A stretch of 64,000 nt of DNA from a bacterium (GCA_027483535.1 JAIXUN010000002.1:1550001-1614000); one strand, 5' to 3'. Shown: positions 37,002 to 47,061, counted from the first letter of the stretch. The notes: generated by a model from the sequence alone, not told the origin. Numbers and translations are program-made.

Positions 37002-37613
37002 TTGAATATGTGGGATTCGCTGAGAAGTCACGTGCAAGGTCTACACGAGGCAAGAGAGCTCGCCTTGGTGAAATGCCGGAAGCTGGGGCAGTTGAGTGCA
37101 AAGTCTATTCGATGCGTTCACCGGAAGGAGTTTCAAGAAGCAGAATCACTTCTTCAGCAAGCGAAAGAACTTGCGGCCGAGGCTCGCTCGATCATCGGCG
37201 CCCACAAGGAACTGAACCCCGCTTATCTGCACGACACCGAGAAGGAAATGGTGGAGGCAGCGGCTGTTCTTGCGATTGCTCAAAAGCAGGGTCTTCCTAG
37301 TCAGGAAGACTTGGGGGCCCAAACCATGGCCTACCTTCACGGCCTCTGTGAGGCCGCCAGCGAGGTGCGCCGTTTCGCCCTTGACGAGATGCGACATGGC
37401 CGCTTAGCAGAGGCAGAGAGGATTCTGGAAGTGATGGAGAGCATCTACGAGGAACTGATTCAGTTCGACTACCCAGATTCTCTAACGAACGGTCTCCGAC
37501 GAGCGTGCGACGCCCTGCGAGCCGTGATGGAGCGGACCCGAAGCGACCTCACCCTCACCGCAAGCCAGCATGAGTTGGTGGAACAGTTACGCCGCGTAAA
37601 GTCCGAAAACTAG
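37002..37613 (+). CDS. translin-family protein
   Basis: A 203-residue all-helical protein resembling translin/TRAX. Family-like segments are the N-terminal REL-ALVKCRKLGQLSAKSIRCVHR helix, LPSQEDLGAQTMAYLHGLCEAASEVRR in the middle, EAERILEVMESIYEELIQFDYPDSLTNGLRR, and LRAVMERTRSDLTL. Eukaryotic translin-TRAX (C3PO) is an RNase that removes siRNA passenger strands and tRNA fragments; archaeal and bacterial homologues form similar octamers. The TTG at 37002 has GAGG 9 bases upstream; an ATG two codons later (37008) is the alternative. It follows radC and converges on the TPR membrane protein gene. Confidence 0.82.
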   Translation: MNMWDSLRSHVQGLHEARELALVKCRKLGQLSAKSIRCVHRKEFQEAESLLQQAKELAAEARSIIGAHKELNPAYLHDTEKEMVEAAAVLAIAQKQGLPSQEDLGAQTMAYLHGLCEAASEVRRFALDEMRHGRLAEAERILEVMESIYEELIQFDYPDSLTNGLRRACDALRAVMERTRSDLTLTASQHELVEQLRRVKSEN

Positions 37614-37627
37614 GCACCTAGCTTCCG

Positions 37628-38620
37628 TTATTCGAAAGGAAGGTCGACCGGAGGCTTCGGCCGTTCGACTTCGATCTTCTGCTTTGGTTTTTGGGAGGCC
37701 AGTTGAGCGATTTCAATGAGGGCAGCCAGGTGAACGATGATTGCCGTGAAGAGGGGCAGGAGCACAAACGCGGTTCCGGTCCGAATGCTGAACAGCACCT
37801 GCTCGGCACCAGAGGTGTCGATGGGCTTTCCACCCTCAGCGGCACCTGGTGTTCGACCCGCGCCGATCATGTTTGCAAGATCCTCGCGTAAGAGAAAGAC
37901 CATAAACACGGCTATGAGCCACGTGATCAGGAGCGCCAATCCCTTCTTGGTTCGAGCAAGGGTGATGTGCCCCATTCCGGGCAGGAAAAGCGTGTAAACA
38001 AGCGCCGGAGTCGCCCCGGCCTGGATATCTGACTCGGATAGAAAAGGCGAATCGCTGAGTTGCGCCCTCATTTGATCGTCGATCGATAATCCCGACTTCA
38101 CGCGGAGAACAACCTCTCCGAGCTTTCTTTCGAGAGCGTAGTTGGCGGGGTTCACCTCCAAGGCTTTTCGATAAAGCGAAATAGCCTTCTCAGAATCACC
38201 ATCGCCGAGAAGGACATCTCCCTCTAGTTCGTCAACTTCCGGGTGATCCGAAACATACTGTCGCAGTTCGATCAGGCGAGTCTTTGCGCTTTCTTTTTTG
38301 CCCGCCGTAAGTTCGGCCTTTGCGACTCGGTAGAGCCGCTCGTAGTGGTCCTTTTCCGCGGGAGTGAAATCTCGAAAGCTTTTCGCCTGGGTAGCCGTTT
38401 CTTGTCGCTCGGCTTCCTCTTTCTTTTGGCGCAGGTCTTCCGCCTCCGCGGCCGCCGCCCGGGATTTCTCAAGCTCGGCCTTGAGTTGGGTGATCTCGTT
38501 TTGCAGAGCACTCAGCTTTAACTTGAGGGCATCGACGATATCACTATCGGTCGAGGCCCACAGCTTCGCTTGCACTCGAGCCGCTTCGGCTTCAAGTTCT
38601 GCAACCCTTATCTCGGACAT
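37628..38620 (-). CDS. membrane protein with coiled coil and TPR-like repeats
   Basis: A 330-residue protein of unknown function. The N-terminal third (1-85) is a long charged coiled coil. A TPR-like segment (about 95-170, including GDGDSEKAISLYRKALEVNPANYAL) follows, and the C-terminal part has two transmembrane helices (about 225-245 and 285-308) and a proline-rich basic tail. It lies 13 bases after rsfS and ends the obgE-nadD-rsfS run, so it is probably co-transcribed. That suggests only shared expression, not a role. Confidence 0.75.
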   Translation of the reverse strand: MSEIRVAELEAEAARVQAKLWASTDSDIVDALKLKLSALQNEITQLKAELEKSRAAAAEAEDLRQKKEEAERQETATQAKSFRDFTPAEKDHYERLYRVAKAELTAGKKESAKTRLIELRQYVSDHPEVDELEGDVLLGDGDSEKAISLYRKALEVNPANYALERKLGEVVLRVKSGLSIDDQMRAQLSDSPFLSESDIQAGATPALVYTLFLPGMGHITLARTKKGLALLITWLIAVFMVFLLREDLANMIGAGRTPGAAEGGKPIDTSGAEQVLFSIRTGTAFVLLPLFTAIIVHLAALIEIAQLASQKPKQKIEVERPKPPVDLPFE

Positions 38621-38633
38621 AGGTTCAGTTTAA

Positions 38634-38978
38634 CTACTCGACCAAATCTGGGTTTGGTTGGGCAGAATTCCACAGCTCTTCCAGATCGTAAAACTGGCGC
38701 TGTTCTTCGCGCATGACGTGGAAGATAACGTCGCCGTAATCTTGCAGGATCCAGCCGGAGCGTTCGCCTTCACTTCGAATGGGCTTCAAAGAGTGAACGA
38801 GAAGCTTTTCCGCCACCCTTTCTGCGATGGAGTCGACGTGGCGATCGCTGTTTCCGGTGCAAACGATAAAGAAATCGGCGATGCTGGTTTTCGCGCGCAC
38901 GTCTAGGGTTTCAATCCGTTCCGCCTTCATGTCGTCGGCGGCTTCGGTGATCAGGTCGGTTTTTTCTTGTGAGGTCAT
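38634..38978 (-). CDS. rsfS: ribosome silencing factor
   Basis: RsfS (YbeB/Iojap) binds ribosomal protein L14 and blocks subunit joining when nutrients are scarce. The 114 residues are normal, with ADFFIVCTGNSDRHVDSIAERV and the GERSGWILQDYGDVIFHVM core. It overlaps nadD by four bases, the common arrangement in bacteria. Confidence 0.96.
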   Translation of the reverse strand: MTSQEKTDLITEAADDMKAERIETLDVRAKTSIADFFIVCTGNSDRHVDSIAERVAEKLLVHSLKPIRSEGERSGWILQDYGDVIFHVMREEQRQFYDLEELWNSAQPNPDLVE

Positions 38979-39565
38979 AACTTGTACAGCTTTTGCTTCT
39001 GAATATATTGAAGCACTTTGTTTGGGATCGCATTCCCAAGCGGGAGGTTCTTCAATACGCGATCCCGGATCTCCGTCGAGGAAGTTTCCATCGGCTCGAA
39101 CGGGATCAGGTCGATCCGGTCGTGGTATTCCGCATCAACAAGGGCGAGCACCTTGTCGGCTTCGATAGGCGGTCTTGCGGCGACAGCCAGCCGTGCAAGC
39201 CTGGTCAAACGATAAGGGTTCTTCCATTGCTCAAACGACTTCAACGAATCTGAGCCCATGATGACCCAGTACTCCGCGGGTTCAACGAACGAAAGCTCGG
39301 TGACGGTATCGACCATGTAGCTCGGACCTCCGCGCGTGATCTCAACATCGCTGACCGCAAACTTTTCGTCCAACGATGCGAGGATCTTGGTCATCTCGAC
39401 TCGGTCGGCCAACTTCGTGAAAATGCGCCGCTCCTTGAGAGGATTCTGGTTGGCGGGGATGAAGATGACCTCATCGAGCCCTAAATGCTCGATTGCCGCT
39501 CTCGCAAGGGTTAGGTGCCCGATGTGCGGCGGGTCGAATGTGCCTCCAAGTAGTCCTATCTTCAT
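38975..39565 (-). CDS. nadD: nicotinate-nucleotide adenylyltransferase
   Basis: NadD makes nicotinate adenine dinucleotide, the second-last step of NAD synthesis. The 196 residues show the nucleotidyltransferase signature GGTFDPPHIGHL, the FIPANQNPLK loop, IMGSDSLKSFEQW and the C-terminal SSTEIRDR (ISTxxR-type motif). It overlaps obgE upstream and rsfS downstream by four bases each, so the three are tightly coupled. Confidence 0.97.
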   Translation of the reverse strand: MKIGLLGGTFDPPHIGHLTLARAAIEHLGLDEVIFIPANQNPLKERRIFTKLADRVEMTKILASLDEKFAVSDVEITRGGPSYMVDTVTELSFVEPAEYWVIMGSDSLKSFEQWKNPYRLTRLARLAVAARPPIEADKVLALVDAEYHDRIDLIPFEPMETSSTEIRDRVLKNLPLGNAIPNKVLQYIQKQKLYKL

Positions 39566-40830
39566 TGTTCGTCCGTAAATGAGAACTCAAATTCGCCAAT
39601 CGCGATCGTGTCGCCTTCTTCCGCCCCAAGTTCCCGAAGCTTTTCCGTGATGCCGATCCGGTCGAGCTTGCGCTGAAGGTATCGCACGGCGGAATCGTTC
39701 TCGAAGTCCGTCATAGCGACCATCCGCTCGACACGACGGCCTGATATTCGGAAGAAGCCCTCTTCTTCCTCTTCAATTTCCCACGAGTCGTCAGTCTTCT
39801 TCTCGAGGGCAGGCATGAGAACTTCCAGTTGCTCTTCAGGCTTCGCAGCCTCCACCTGGTCGAGCATCGCATTCATCAGCGGCTGAACACCCTGACCTGT
39901 GGCGGCAGAGATCACAAAGAGCGGGAATCCAAACTCCTCAAACTTGGCTTGGAGGGCTTCGAGCTCTTCCTGCGAGATGAGGTCGATCTTGTTGAGTGCG
40001 ATCAACCTTGGCCGAGAGTGAATCTCGGCGCTGTAAGTCTCAAGCTCATTTTCGATGATCCGGAAGTTTTCAATCGGATCGGACTCTTCCACCGGGAAGA
40101 CATCAACCACGTGAACAAGGACACGTGTTCGTTCAACGTGCTTCAAGAACTGAAAACCGAGGCCGATTCCTTCACTCGCGCCTTCAATGAGGCCCGGCAT
40201 ATCGGCGACGACAAAGGTCGTATCTCTAAAAGAAACGACGCCCAGGTTCGGCACAATCGTCGTGAACGGATAGTTCGCGATCTTGGGTTTCGCCGCGCTG
40301 ATCTGAGAAATCAACGTGCTTTTGCCTGCGTTGGGCATACCAATCAAGCCCACATCGGCGAGCAGCTTTAGTTCCAGTTGGGCCTGAACGGTTTCGCCGG
40401 GTTCTCCCTTCTGCGCAAAGTTTGGGGCTTGTCGAACGGAGGAAACGTATCGGGCGTTGCCATAGCCACCCTTACCGCCCTTACAGAGCACAAACTTCAT
40501 GCCGTGAACGGTCATATCGACAATCAGTTCTCCCGTCTGGACATCGGTGAGGATCGTTCCAACGGGAACCTTGATTTCGATATTTCGGCCGTTTTTGCCT
40601 TTCTTATTGCCTAATCCGTGTATGCCCGACTCCGCCTCGTAGTGGTCGAGGAGCTTAAAGTCGTAGAGGGTGCGCTTTGCCCGGTCGGCGATGATAATCA
40701 CATCTCCGCCCCGTCCACCGTCTGCGCCATTCGGACCACCGCGAGGGACGTGCTTTTCACGGTGAAAAGCAACCGCACCACTTCCGCCTTTGCCCGAGCG
40801 AAAAGTCACGATCGCTTCGTCTAGAAACAT
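39562..40830 (-). CDS. obgE: GTPase Obg
   Basis: Obg is a GTPase that acts in large ribosomal subunit assembly and stress responses. From the ATG at 40830 it has 422 residues. The glycine-rich Obg domain (FRSGKGGSGAVAFHREK, GPNGADGGRGGDV) is followed by the G domain with GMPNAGKSTL, DMPGLIEGASEG and NKID, and a C-terminal OCT domain (about 340-420). The GTG at 40860 would add ten residues outside the family. AGGGA is unusually close to the ATG. It is the first gene of obgE-nadD-rsfS-TPR protein. Confidence 0.95.
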   Translation of the reverse strand: MFLDEAIVTFRSGKGGSGAVAFHREKHVPRGGPNGADGGRGGDVIIIADRAKRTLYDFKLLDHYEAESGIHGLGNKKGKNGRNIEIKVPVGTILTDVQTGELIVDMTVHGMKFVLCKGGKGGYGNARYVSSVRQAPNFAQKGEPGETVQAQLELKLLADVGLIGMPNAGKSTLISQISAAKPKIANYPFTTIVPNLGVVSFRDTTFVVADMPGLIEGASEGIGLGFQFLKHVERTRVLVHVVDVFPVEESDPIENFRIIENELETYSAEIHSRPRLIALNKIDLISQEELEALQAKFEEFGFPLFVISAATGQGVQPLMNAMLDQVEAAKPEEQLEVLMPALEKKTDDSWEIEEEEEGFFRISGRRVERMVAMTDFENDSAVRYLQRKLDRIGITEKLRELGAEEGDTIAIGEFEFSFTDEQ

Positions 40831-40932
40831 TCCCTTCAGTGTACCAACCGAGGTCAACACCCCTTTGAACCTAGACCGCCGACAGCACTGCGGATTTTGA
40901 CCCGGTCGGACTGCGTAGAATTCAGCCTAGAG

Positions 40933-43395
40933 ATGGGCGGTATCGGACTTCAAAAAGTAAACGAGTGGTTCGATTCGCTTGGTCGATCGCCTTTCCCCTT
41001 TCAGTACGAGGTTTGGGATCGATTCGCAAAAGGCGAAAGTGGTCTGATTCATTCTGCAACGGGTTCCGGAAAGACGCTCGCGGGCTTCCTCGGTCCGGTT
41101 GTTCGATGGCTGGAAGAACATCCCGACCACCAGCCAACCTCCGGCCCGGTTAAGCGAGCAGAGTCCGATCCGGTGACGATCTTATGGGTGACGCCTTTGC
41201 GGGCGCTTTCCGCCGACTCCTTGGAGTCGCTCCTGTTTCCGATCGAGGGTCTCGGGTTGCCATGGTCGGCAGAACTGCGAACGGGGGACTCGAGTTCGTC
41301 GGAAAGGACCAAGCAGCGTGATCGGTTGCCCACTGTTCTCGTAACGACTCCAGAAAGCCTCACCGGACTATTAGCAAGTGGTGATCCGAAGCGGTGGTCA
41401 ACGCTGAGACTGATCGTGGTGGATGAGTGGCATGAACTTCTCGGAAGCAAAAGAGGCGTTCAAACTGAACTTGCTTTAGCCCGGCTGCGAGCATGGGTGC
41501 CCACTGTATCCACCTGGGGAGTTTCTGCGACTCTCGGAAACTTACAGGTCGCTCTGGACACCTTGATGGGAGTCGGCCGATCCGGTGTGGTTGTCAGCGG
41601 AGTCCAAGAGAAAGAAGTGGTGATCGAATCCCTCCTTCCGGAAAACGTCGAGAAATTCCCTTGGGCGGGACACTTCGGCACACAGATGATCCCGAAGGTC
41701 ATCGAGGCGATCGATGAGTCTAACAGTTGCTTGGTGTTCACGAACACGCGAGCGATGTCCGAGATTTGGTTCCAAGAGATTCTTTCCCTACGACCGGATT
41801 GGGTGGGGAAAATTGGACTTCACCATGGATCTCTTGATCGCGCCGAACGAGACGAGGTTGAAAAGGGGCTCAAGCTCGGTGCGCTGAGGGCGGTGGTGTG
41901 TACTTCTAGCCTTGATCTTGGAGTGGACTTCTCTCCGGTAGACCGTGTGATCCAGTTGGGCTCGCCAAAGGGTGTGGCGCGGTTGCTCCAACGCGCGGGA
42001 AGGAGCGGTCACCGACCCGGTGAGTCGAGCCGAGTGACCTGTGTTCCTACACACGCTCTGGAGATGGTCGACATCGCATCCGCTCGATCGGCCGCACTGG
42101 CAGGGAAGATCGAAGGTAGGGAACCCGTCATGGGCTCGCTGGACGTTTTGGCCCAACACGTGGTCACAAGCTCTCTTTCGGGTGAGTACACCCCTGAAGA
42201 TCTGCTTGCCGAAGTTCGCACGACCGCCGCTTATCGACAGTTGCAGGACGAGGAATGGCAATGGACGCTCGACTTTTGCATGTTCGGAGGCAACTCGCTG
42301 AGGGCATACGAAGGATTCAAGCGGGTTGAGATTCAAGAAGGGAAGCTCAAGGTGACCGACGAGCACGTCGCCCGTCGTCACCGACTCTCGATCGGGACGA
42401 TCACATCCGATGCCGCCATTGCCATCGCTTGGATGAGCGGTGGAAAGCTGGGCACGGTGGAAGAGGGATTTGTCGCTCGGTTGAAGCAAGGTGATCGTTT
42501 CACCTTCGCGGGGAAGGCGTTAGAGTTCGTTCGGGTGAAAGATATGACCGCCTACGTAAAGAAGGCGTCTAAGCCCGATGGTCTGGTTCCACGGTGGGCA
42601 GGGGGACGATTACCCCTTTCGAGCGAACTTGCCTCTTCCATTCGAGTCACTCTGGACGATGCCCGAAACGGTGTTTTTGATCACCCCGAAATGGTGAGGG
42701 TCGCGCCGCTACTGGAAGTCCAAGCCAAAATCTCGGCGATACCCGCCCACGATGAGACTCTCGCAGAGGTGATTTCCGATGATGAGGGATTCCACCTGTT
42801 CATCTTTCCCATCGAGGGCCGATTGGTGCACGAGGGATTAGCGGCACTTCTCGCGTATCGACTTTCGCAAGAGTCGCCTCAAACCTTCACCGTGGCTTGT
42901 AACGACTACGGCCTTGAGCTTCTTTCGGACCGCCCAATCGACCTCGCTTCGCTCCACAATCGAACGCTCTTTTCCAACAAGAACCTTGTAGAAGACATCT
43001 TGGAAAGCCTCAACTCCACCGAGATGGCAAAGCGTCAGTTCCGGGAGATCGCTCGAATTGCCGGGCTCATCTTTCAAGGTTTCCCCGGCATGGGGAAGAG
43101 TTCAAAACAGATGCAGATGAGTAGCGGCCTGTTGTACGACGTATTCAAGCGATTCGAACCTTCGAACCGGCTCCTGTTGCAGGCCACCCAAGAAGTTCTG
43201 GACAAGCAACTGGAGCATTCTCGCCTTGGGAAGACCTTGGAAGCGCTTCGAACCTCTAAATGGGTGATCGCGGAGCCCTCACGGCCGACCCCGTTTTCGC
43301 TACCGATCATGGTGGATCGACTCCGAGAAACGGTCTCCAGCGAATCGCTTGCAGATCGGGTCGATCGAATTGTCGCGGAAATCAGAGCCCAGTAA
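40933..43395 (+). CDS. ligase-associated DEXH-box DNA helicase (Lhr-like)
   Basis: An 820-residue superfamily 2 helicase. Motif I is SATGSGKTLAGFL, motif II is DEWHELLGS, motif III SATLGN, and motifs V/VI are SSLDLGVDFSPVD and LLQRAGRSGHRPGE. After the two RecA domains comes the winged-helix and beta-barrel part typical of Lhr proteins. DEWH plus the close pairing with PdeM match the ligase-associated DNA damage response group. Lhr helicases unwind 3'-tailed DNA and RNA-DNA duplexes. The ATG at 40933 matches the usual start (LQKVNEWFDSLG). Confidence 0.92.
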   Translation: MGGIGLQKVNEWFDSLGRSPFPFQYEVWDRFAKGESGLIHSATGSGKTLAGFLGPVVRWLEEHPDHQPTSGPVKRAESDPVTILWVTPLRALSADSLESLLFPIEGLGLPWSAELRTGDSSSSERTKQRDRLPTVLVTTPESLTGLLASGDPKRWSTLRLIVVDEWHELLGSKRGVQTELALARLRAWVPTVSTWGVSATLGNLQVALDTLMGVGRSGVVVSGVQEKEVVIESLLPENVEKFPWAGHFGTQMIPKVIEAIDESNSCLVFTNTRAMSEIWFQEILSLRPDWVGKIGLHHGSLDRAERDEVEKGLKLGALRAVVCTSSLDLGVDFSPVDRVIQLGSPKGVARLLQRAGRSGHRPGESSRVTCVPTHALEMVDIASARSAALAGKIEGREPVMGSLDVLAQHVVTSSLSGEYTPEDLLAEVRTTAAYRQLQDEEWQWTLDFCMFGGNSLRAYEGFKRVEIQEGKLKVTDEHVARRHRLSIGTITSDAAIAIAWMSGGKLGTVEEGFVARLKQGDRFTFAGKALEFVRVKDMTAYVKKASKPDGLVPRWAGGRLPLSSELASSIRVTLDDARNGVFDHPEMVRVAPLLEVQAKISAIPAHDETLAEVISDDEGFHLFIFPIEGRLVHEGLAALLAYRLSQESPQTFTVACNDYGLELLSDRPIDLASLHNRTLFSNKNLVEDILESLNSTEMAKRQFREIARIAGLIFQGFPGMGKSSKQMQMSSGLLYDVFKRFEPSNRLLLQATQEVLDKQLEHSRLGKTLEALRTSKWVIAEPSRPTPFSLPIMVDRLRETVSSESLADRVDRIVAEIRAQ

Positions 43396-43435
43396 CTTCT
43401 GGATGAGTAGACACCTGTGCAGGTAAGATCGCCAG

Positions 43436-44143
43436 GTGCGGATTGAGGTTTTTGGGGCGAGTTTAGAACTCTCACCCAATGGTGCGGCCTATTGGGCGGA
43501 GTTCGATGCTCTGCTAGTGGCGGACCTCCATCTTGGAAAGGGAAGCAGCTTTCGCGTGCTGGGGCAGTCGCCCGTTCCGCCCGGCTCAACCGCAGCCTCG
43601 TTAGAAAAACTGAGCGGCGATCTTATTCGGTATCAACCGCAACGACTTTGGATTCTGGGTGATCTTTGGCATCGTGCCGAAGGTTGCACGGACGAAGTGG
43701 TCGAATCGTTTGCCGCCCTCATTCATGAATGGAATGTTCAAGAAGTCGTCCTGATCGAAGGCAACCACGATCGTCGAACGTCCAAGTTTGATGATCGGAT
43801 CGGGCTGATTCGGCGAGAAACCGACGAGATCGCCGGAGTCACGCTTTGTCACGAGCCGTCGGATGCTCACCAGCCTTTCTTCGCTGGGCACCTACATCCG
43901 GGGGTGGTTCTTTATGGAAAAGGGGGGCAGGCCGTAAAAAGACCCTGCTTCCATCAAACAACCGTCGGGATGGTTTTCCCGGCGTATGGCGACTTCACAG
44001 GCACGGTCGCCGGAGACGTTGCACCCGAAGATAGATTGTTCGTCCTGGGTGGAGAGCAGGTTTACGGACTGACGGGAGCCGACATTCTGCAGTCCTACCC
44101 CCGTCCGTTCGGGAAAAGGCGCCAAGGTTCCAAAATTTCCTAA
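43436..44143 (+). CDS. pdeM: ligase-associated DNA damage response metallophosphoesterase
   Basis: A 235-residue calcineurin-like phosphoesterase. DLHLGKG, GDLWH, GNHD and GHLHPGV are the metal-binding motifs in the order of the PdeM family. PdeM is found with an ATP-dependent ligase, an Lhr-like helicase and a beta-lactamase-fold exonuclease and is thought to trim DNA ends; its substrate is not well defined. The start is a GTG 40 bases after the helicase gene on the same strand. The ligase and exonuclease are 10 kb away at 54-56.7 kb. Confidence 0.9.
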   Translation: MRIEVFGASLELSPNGAAYWAEFDALLVADLHLGKGSSFRVLGQSPVPPGSTAASLEKLSGDLIRYQPQRLWILGDLWHRAEGCTDEVVESFAALIHEWNVQEVVLIEGNHDRRTSKFDDRIGLIRRETDEIAGVTLCHEPSDAHQPFFAGHLHPGVVLYGKGGQAVKRPCFHQTTVGMVFPAYGDFTGTVAGDVAPEDRLFVLGGEQVYGLTGADILQSYPRPFGKRRQGSKIS

Positions 44144-44288
44144 GGAGGAAGAGAGCGGCTTGATTTGATCCCAATGGGAATCTTCGTGTGGGTCAAACGG
44201 TTAAGATATCAATCGAAGCGGAGCGACCAAGCCGGCACCGCACCTTGTCAAGAGACCACCTCCGACCAAAGATAGAGAAGAAGGGAAC

Positions 44289-45353
44289 ATGAAGATACTT
44301 GTCACGGGTGGAGCAGGGTTTATCGGGTCGAACCTCCTCCAGTTACTTGTTCCCGCTCATTCCGAACACGAATTCGTCAATCTTGACAAGCTTGGTTATG
44401 CGGGCAACCTTCAATCGCTAAAGGAGATCGAGAGCGCCCCGAACTACCGGTTCAGCCAGATCGATCTGGTGGACTCGCAGGCCGTATCGGAGGTCTTTGA
44501 AAGTTTTGGGCCGGATATTGTGATCCACCTTGCCGCCGAATCCCATGTGGATCGAAGCATCCATGGCCCGCGAGCCTTTGTGGAATCCAACGTTGTTGGA
44601 ACTTTCAATCTCCTTGAGGCCTGTCGACGGCACTGGAATGGGAGTACCAGTGCTCGCTTCCATCATGTTTCCACCGACGAGGTTTATGGATCACTCGGAG
44701 ACGATGGACTCTTTACCGAAGAGACTCCTTACGACCCTTCGAGTCCGTACTCGGCGACAAAAGCGGCGAGCGATCACCTTGTCAGGGCCTACTCTCGCAC
44801 CTACGGCATGAACGTGACGGTGACGAATTGCAGCAACAACTACGGTCCCAGACAGTTTCCTGAGAAATTGATCCCGCTCATGATCCTCAACTGTCTGGAT
44901 CGGAAGCCTCTGCCGATCTACGGCGAGGGACTCAACGTTCGAGACTGGCTTTATGTGGACGATCATTGTCGGGCGATCTGGAAGGTGGCAACTGAGGCGA
45001 AGGCGGGCGAAACTTACAACATCGGCGGCAATTCTGAAAGAACGAATCGGCAGATGGTCGATGCTATTTGCGAAGTGGTTGCCGGAAAGACCGGCGTTGC
45101 ACCTACAGAATTGACCGATCTGATCACGCGAGTCGCGGATCGACCCGGTCACGATCACCGATATGCCATCGATGCTTCCAAGGTCAAAAATGATCTCGGC
45201 TGGGAGCCTGCTGAAAGCTTAGAATCGGGACTCGAAAAGACGGTGGACTGGTATCTGGCGAATCCAGAGTGGATAGCGGCCGTGCGAGATGGTTCGTATC
45301 GCTCCTGGATCGAGCAAAACTACGCCGCAAGGGAAGAACAGGAAGGGAAGTAG
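44289..45353 (+). CDS. rfbB: dTDP-glucose 4,6-dehydratase
   Basis: RfbB converts dTDP-glucose to the 4-keto-6-deoxy sugar, the precursor of dTDP-rhamnose. The 354 residues have the NAD-binding [27 protein letters not shown] and the YSATK catalytic pair. GAAGGGAAC before the ATG is a good ribosome binding site. rfbA follows 2 bases later. rfbC and rfbD are not in this window. Confidence 0.97.
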   Translation: MKILVTGGAGFIGSNLLQLLVPAHSEHEFVNLDKLGYAGNLQSLKEIESAPNYRFSQIDLVDSQAVSEVFESFGPDIVIHLAAESHVDRSIHGPRAFVESNVVGTFNLLEACRRHWNGSTSARFHHVSTDEVYGSLGDDGLFTEETPYDPSSPYSATKAASDHLVRAYSRTYGMNVTVTNCSNNYGPRQFPEKLIPLMILNCLDRKPLPIYGEGLNVRDWLYVDDHCRAIWKVATEAKAGETYNIGGNSERTNRQMVDAICEVVAGKTGVAPTELTDLITRVADRPGHDHRYAIDASKVKNDLGWEPAESLESGLEKTVDWYLANPEWIAAVRDGSYRSWIEQNYAAREEQEGK

Positions 45354-45355
45354 TC

Positions 45356-46234
45356 ATGATCAAAAAGGGAATCATCCTTGCGGGCGGCTCTGGAACAAGG
45401 CTGTATCCAATCACCATTGCCATCAGCAAACAGCTCTGTCCGATCTATGACAAGCCGATGATCTACTACCCTCTCAGCGCCCTTATGCTGGCCGGGATCA
45501 AGGAAATCCTCGTGATCACAACGCCGGAGGATCGACCGCAATTTGAGCGACTTCTCGGTACGGGCGAACAGTGGGGAGTCAAATTTGAGTACGCCGTCCA
45601 GCCTCACCCCGGGGGACTCGCTCAGGCTTTTCACATCGGCGAAGAGTTTTTGAACGGCGAGCCTTGCGCGCTTGTTCTTGGCGACAACATTTTCTATGGG
45701 ACCGGATTTGAAACCATTGTTCGAACCGCCGCCCTCAAGGACTCGGGCGCGACTGTTTTTGCATACTACGTGAGCAATCCGGAGGCGTACGGAGTCGTTG
45801 AGTTTGATGCCGATCGCCGGGCCATTGGCCTTGTCGAGAAACCTGCCGAACCCAGGTCGAACTATGCAGTCACCGGACTGTATTTTTACGATCACACCGT
45901 TGTTGAACGGGCAAAAGCCTTGAAGCCTTCCGCGAGAGGCGAGTACGAGATCACCGATCTCAATGCGACCTACCTTGCCGACGGCCAGCTTGAGGTGGAA
46001 GTTCTCGGGCGGGGCTTTGCATGGTTGGACACCGGGACTCACGAATCCATGCTCAATGCGGCCAACTTTGTGGAAGCGGTCGAGCAGCGTCAGGGATTGC
46101 TGGTTTGTTGTCCGGAAGAGATCGCCTTTAGAAAGGGTTGGATCTCGGTCGACGAACTCAAAGGCCTAGCCACGCCCCTCGCCAAAACGGCCTACGGCAA
46201 ATATCTTCTCCGCCTTGCCGATGGTCGTGGCTAA
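45356..46234 (+). CDS. rfbA: glucose-1-phosphate thymidylyltransferase
   Basis: RfbA activates glucose-1-phosphate with dTTP, the first step of dTDP-rhamnose synthesis. From the ATG at 45356 the protein is 292 residues and starts [16 protein letters not shown], as in the family. [25 protein letters not shown] and the C-terminal [16 protein letters not shown] are all present. AGGAAGGGAAG upstream supports the start; longer starts would only read rfbB out of frame. A hairpin without T run (46279-46302) follows. Confidence 0.97.
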   Translation: MIKKGIILAGGSGTRLYPITIAISKQLCPIYDKPMIYYPLSALMLAGIKEILVITTPEDRPQFERLLGTGEQWGVKFEYAVQPHPGGLAQAFHIGEEFLNGEPCALVLGDNIFYGTGFETIVRTAALKDSGATVFAYYVSNPEAYGVVEFDADRRAIGLVEKPAEPRSNYAVTGLYFYDHTVVERAKALKPSARGEYEITDLNATYLADGQLEVEVLGRGFAWLDTGTHESMLNAANFVEAVEQRQGLLVCCPEEIAFRKGWISVDELKGLATPLAKTAYGKYLLRLADGRG

Positions 46235-46278
46235 AGCTTACGAGCCCTCCCGCCTTGGTCCAGAAGACCTACGGGTGA

Positions 46279-46302
46279 CAGGGAAGGGGTGCCACTTCCC
46301 TG
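46279..46302. repeat. inverted repeat between rfbA and the DUF4230 gene
   Basis: CAGGGAAG / CTTCCCTG (8 bp) encloses an 8-base loop. There is no T run on either side, so it is not a standard terminator. It may be an operator or an RNA stability element. Confidence 0.5.
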
Positions 46303-46324
46303 ACTCTGGAACTGAATAGGTGAG

Positions 46325-46981
46325 GTGGTTGTCCTACAGAGAGTGAGGCTCTTTCAAGGCACTCGAAATTTTGTGGCAGGCGTCCTGGCGATGGTTGCCA
46401 TTGGGTGCGCCTTTTATGTTGGTAGGACGGTCGGCTCGACAGGCTCTACGACCTTAACCCAGACTCAACAGACCGTCATTCTCGAACGAATCCGGGCGAT
46501 GGGTGACTTGCGAACCGCCGAAGCCTCCTATTCCGACCTGATTGATCATCGGTCTTGGCAAACTCCCGGCGCCGAATGGTCGGCCGTTCCCGGCGTAGCG
46601 TCTCTTGTCCGAGCCGGAACCGAGAATCGGCACGTCGTCAAAACCACCGGAAAGGTGGAAGCCGGTTTCGATCTCTCCCAGGCGAGAATCGCCTCCACAA
46701 GCCCAGGATCAGTTGTCGTCTTTTTGCCGCCCGTTCACTACATGGTTCGAATCGAGGACGCTCAGGCCGTGGAGTCAAAGCGGGCCCTGTTTTGGCGGAA
46801 CGAAAATGGAAACTTTGAAGCCGAGCGTGCGGCGAAAAATCTCTTCCTAGAATCCGCAAAGCAATCTCGATTGTCGGAGGATGCAGAGAGAAACGCTGAG
46901 AAACTGCTTCAGGTTTTGTTGTCTTCGTTTGGCGTGAACACCGTCGAAGTGCGTGTCCAGACAGCCTCGACTTCCATCTGA
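46325..46981 (+). CDS. DUF4230 domain membrane-anchored protein
   Basis: A 218-residue protein with one N-terminal transmembrane helix (about residues 14-33) and an extracytoplasmic DUF4230 domain (about 50-205). The domain shows the LERIRAMGDLRTAEASYSD start, a VEAGFDLSQARI strand and the C-terminal helical NAEKLLQVLLSSFGV segment. The function of DUF4230 is unknown. The start is a GTG after AGGTGAG. The CDS is about 80 bases from its neighbours and probably has its own promoter. Confidence 0.8.
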   Translation: MVVLQRVRLFQGTRNFVAGVLAMVAIGCAFYVGRTVGSTGSTTLTQTQQTVILERIRAMGDLRTAEASYSDLIDHRSWQTPGAEWSAVPGVASLVRAGTENRHVVKTTGKVEAGFDLSQARIASTSPGSVVVFLPPVHYMVRIEDAQAVESKRALFWRNENGNFEAERAAKNLFLESAKQSRLSEDAERNAEKLLQVLLSSFGVNTVEVRVQTASTSI

Positions 46982-47061
46982 CACAAAAACGACATAATAA
47001 AGATTATCAGAAAGATACGGATCGAGCCGGGTTAGGCTGAGATTCGGGTAAACCCAGCGGC

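Noticed and set aside
46279-46302. Inverted repeat after rfbA as a rho-independent terminator
   Set aside because: There is no T run on either strand, so it is recorded only as an inverted repeat.
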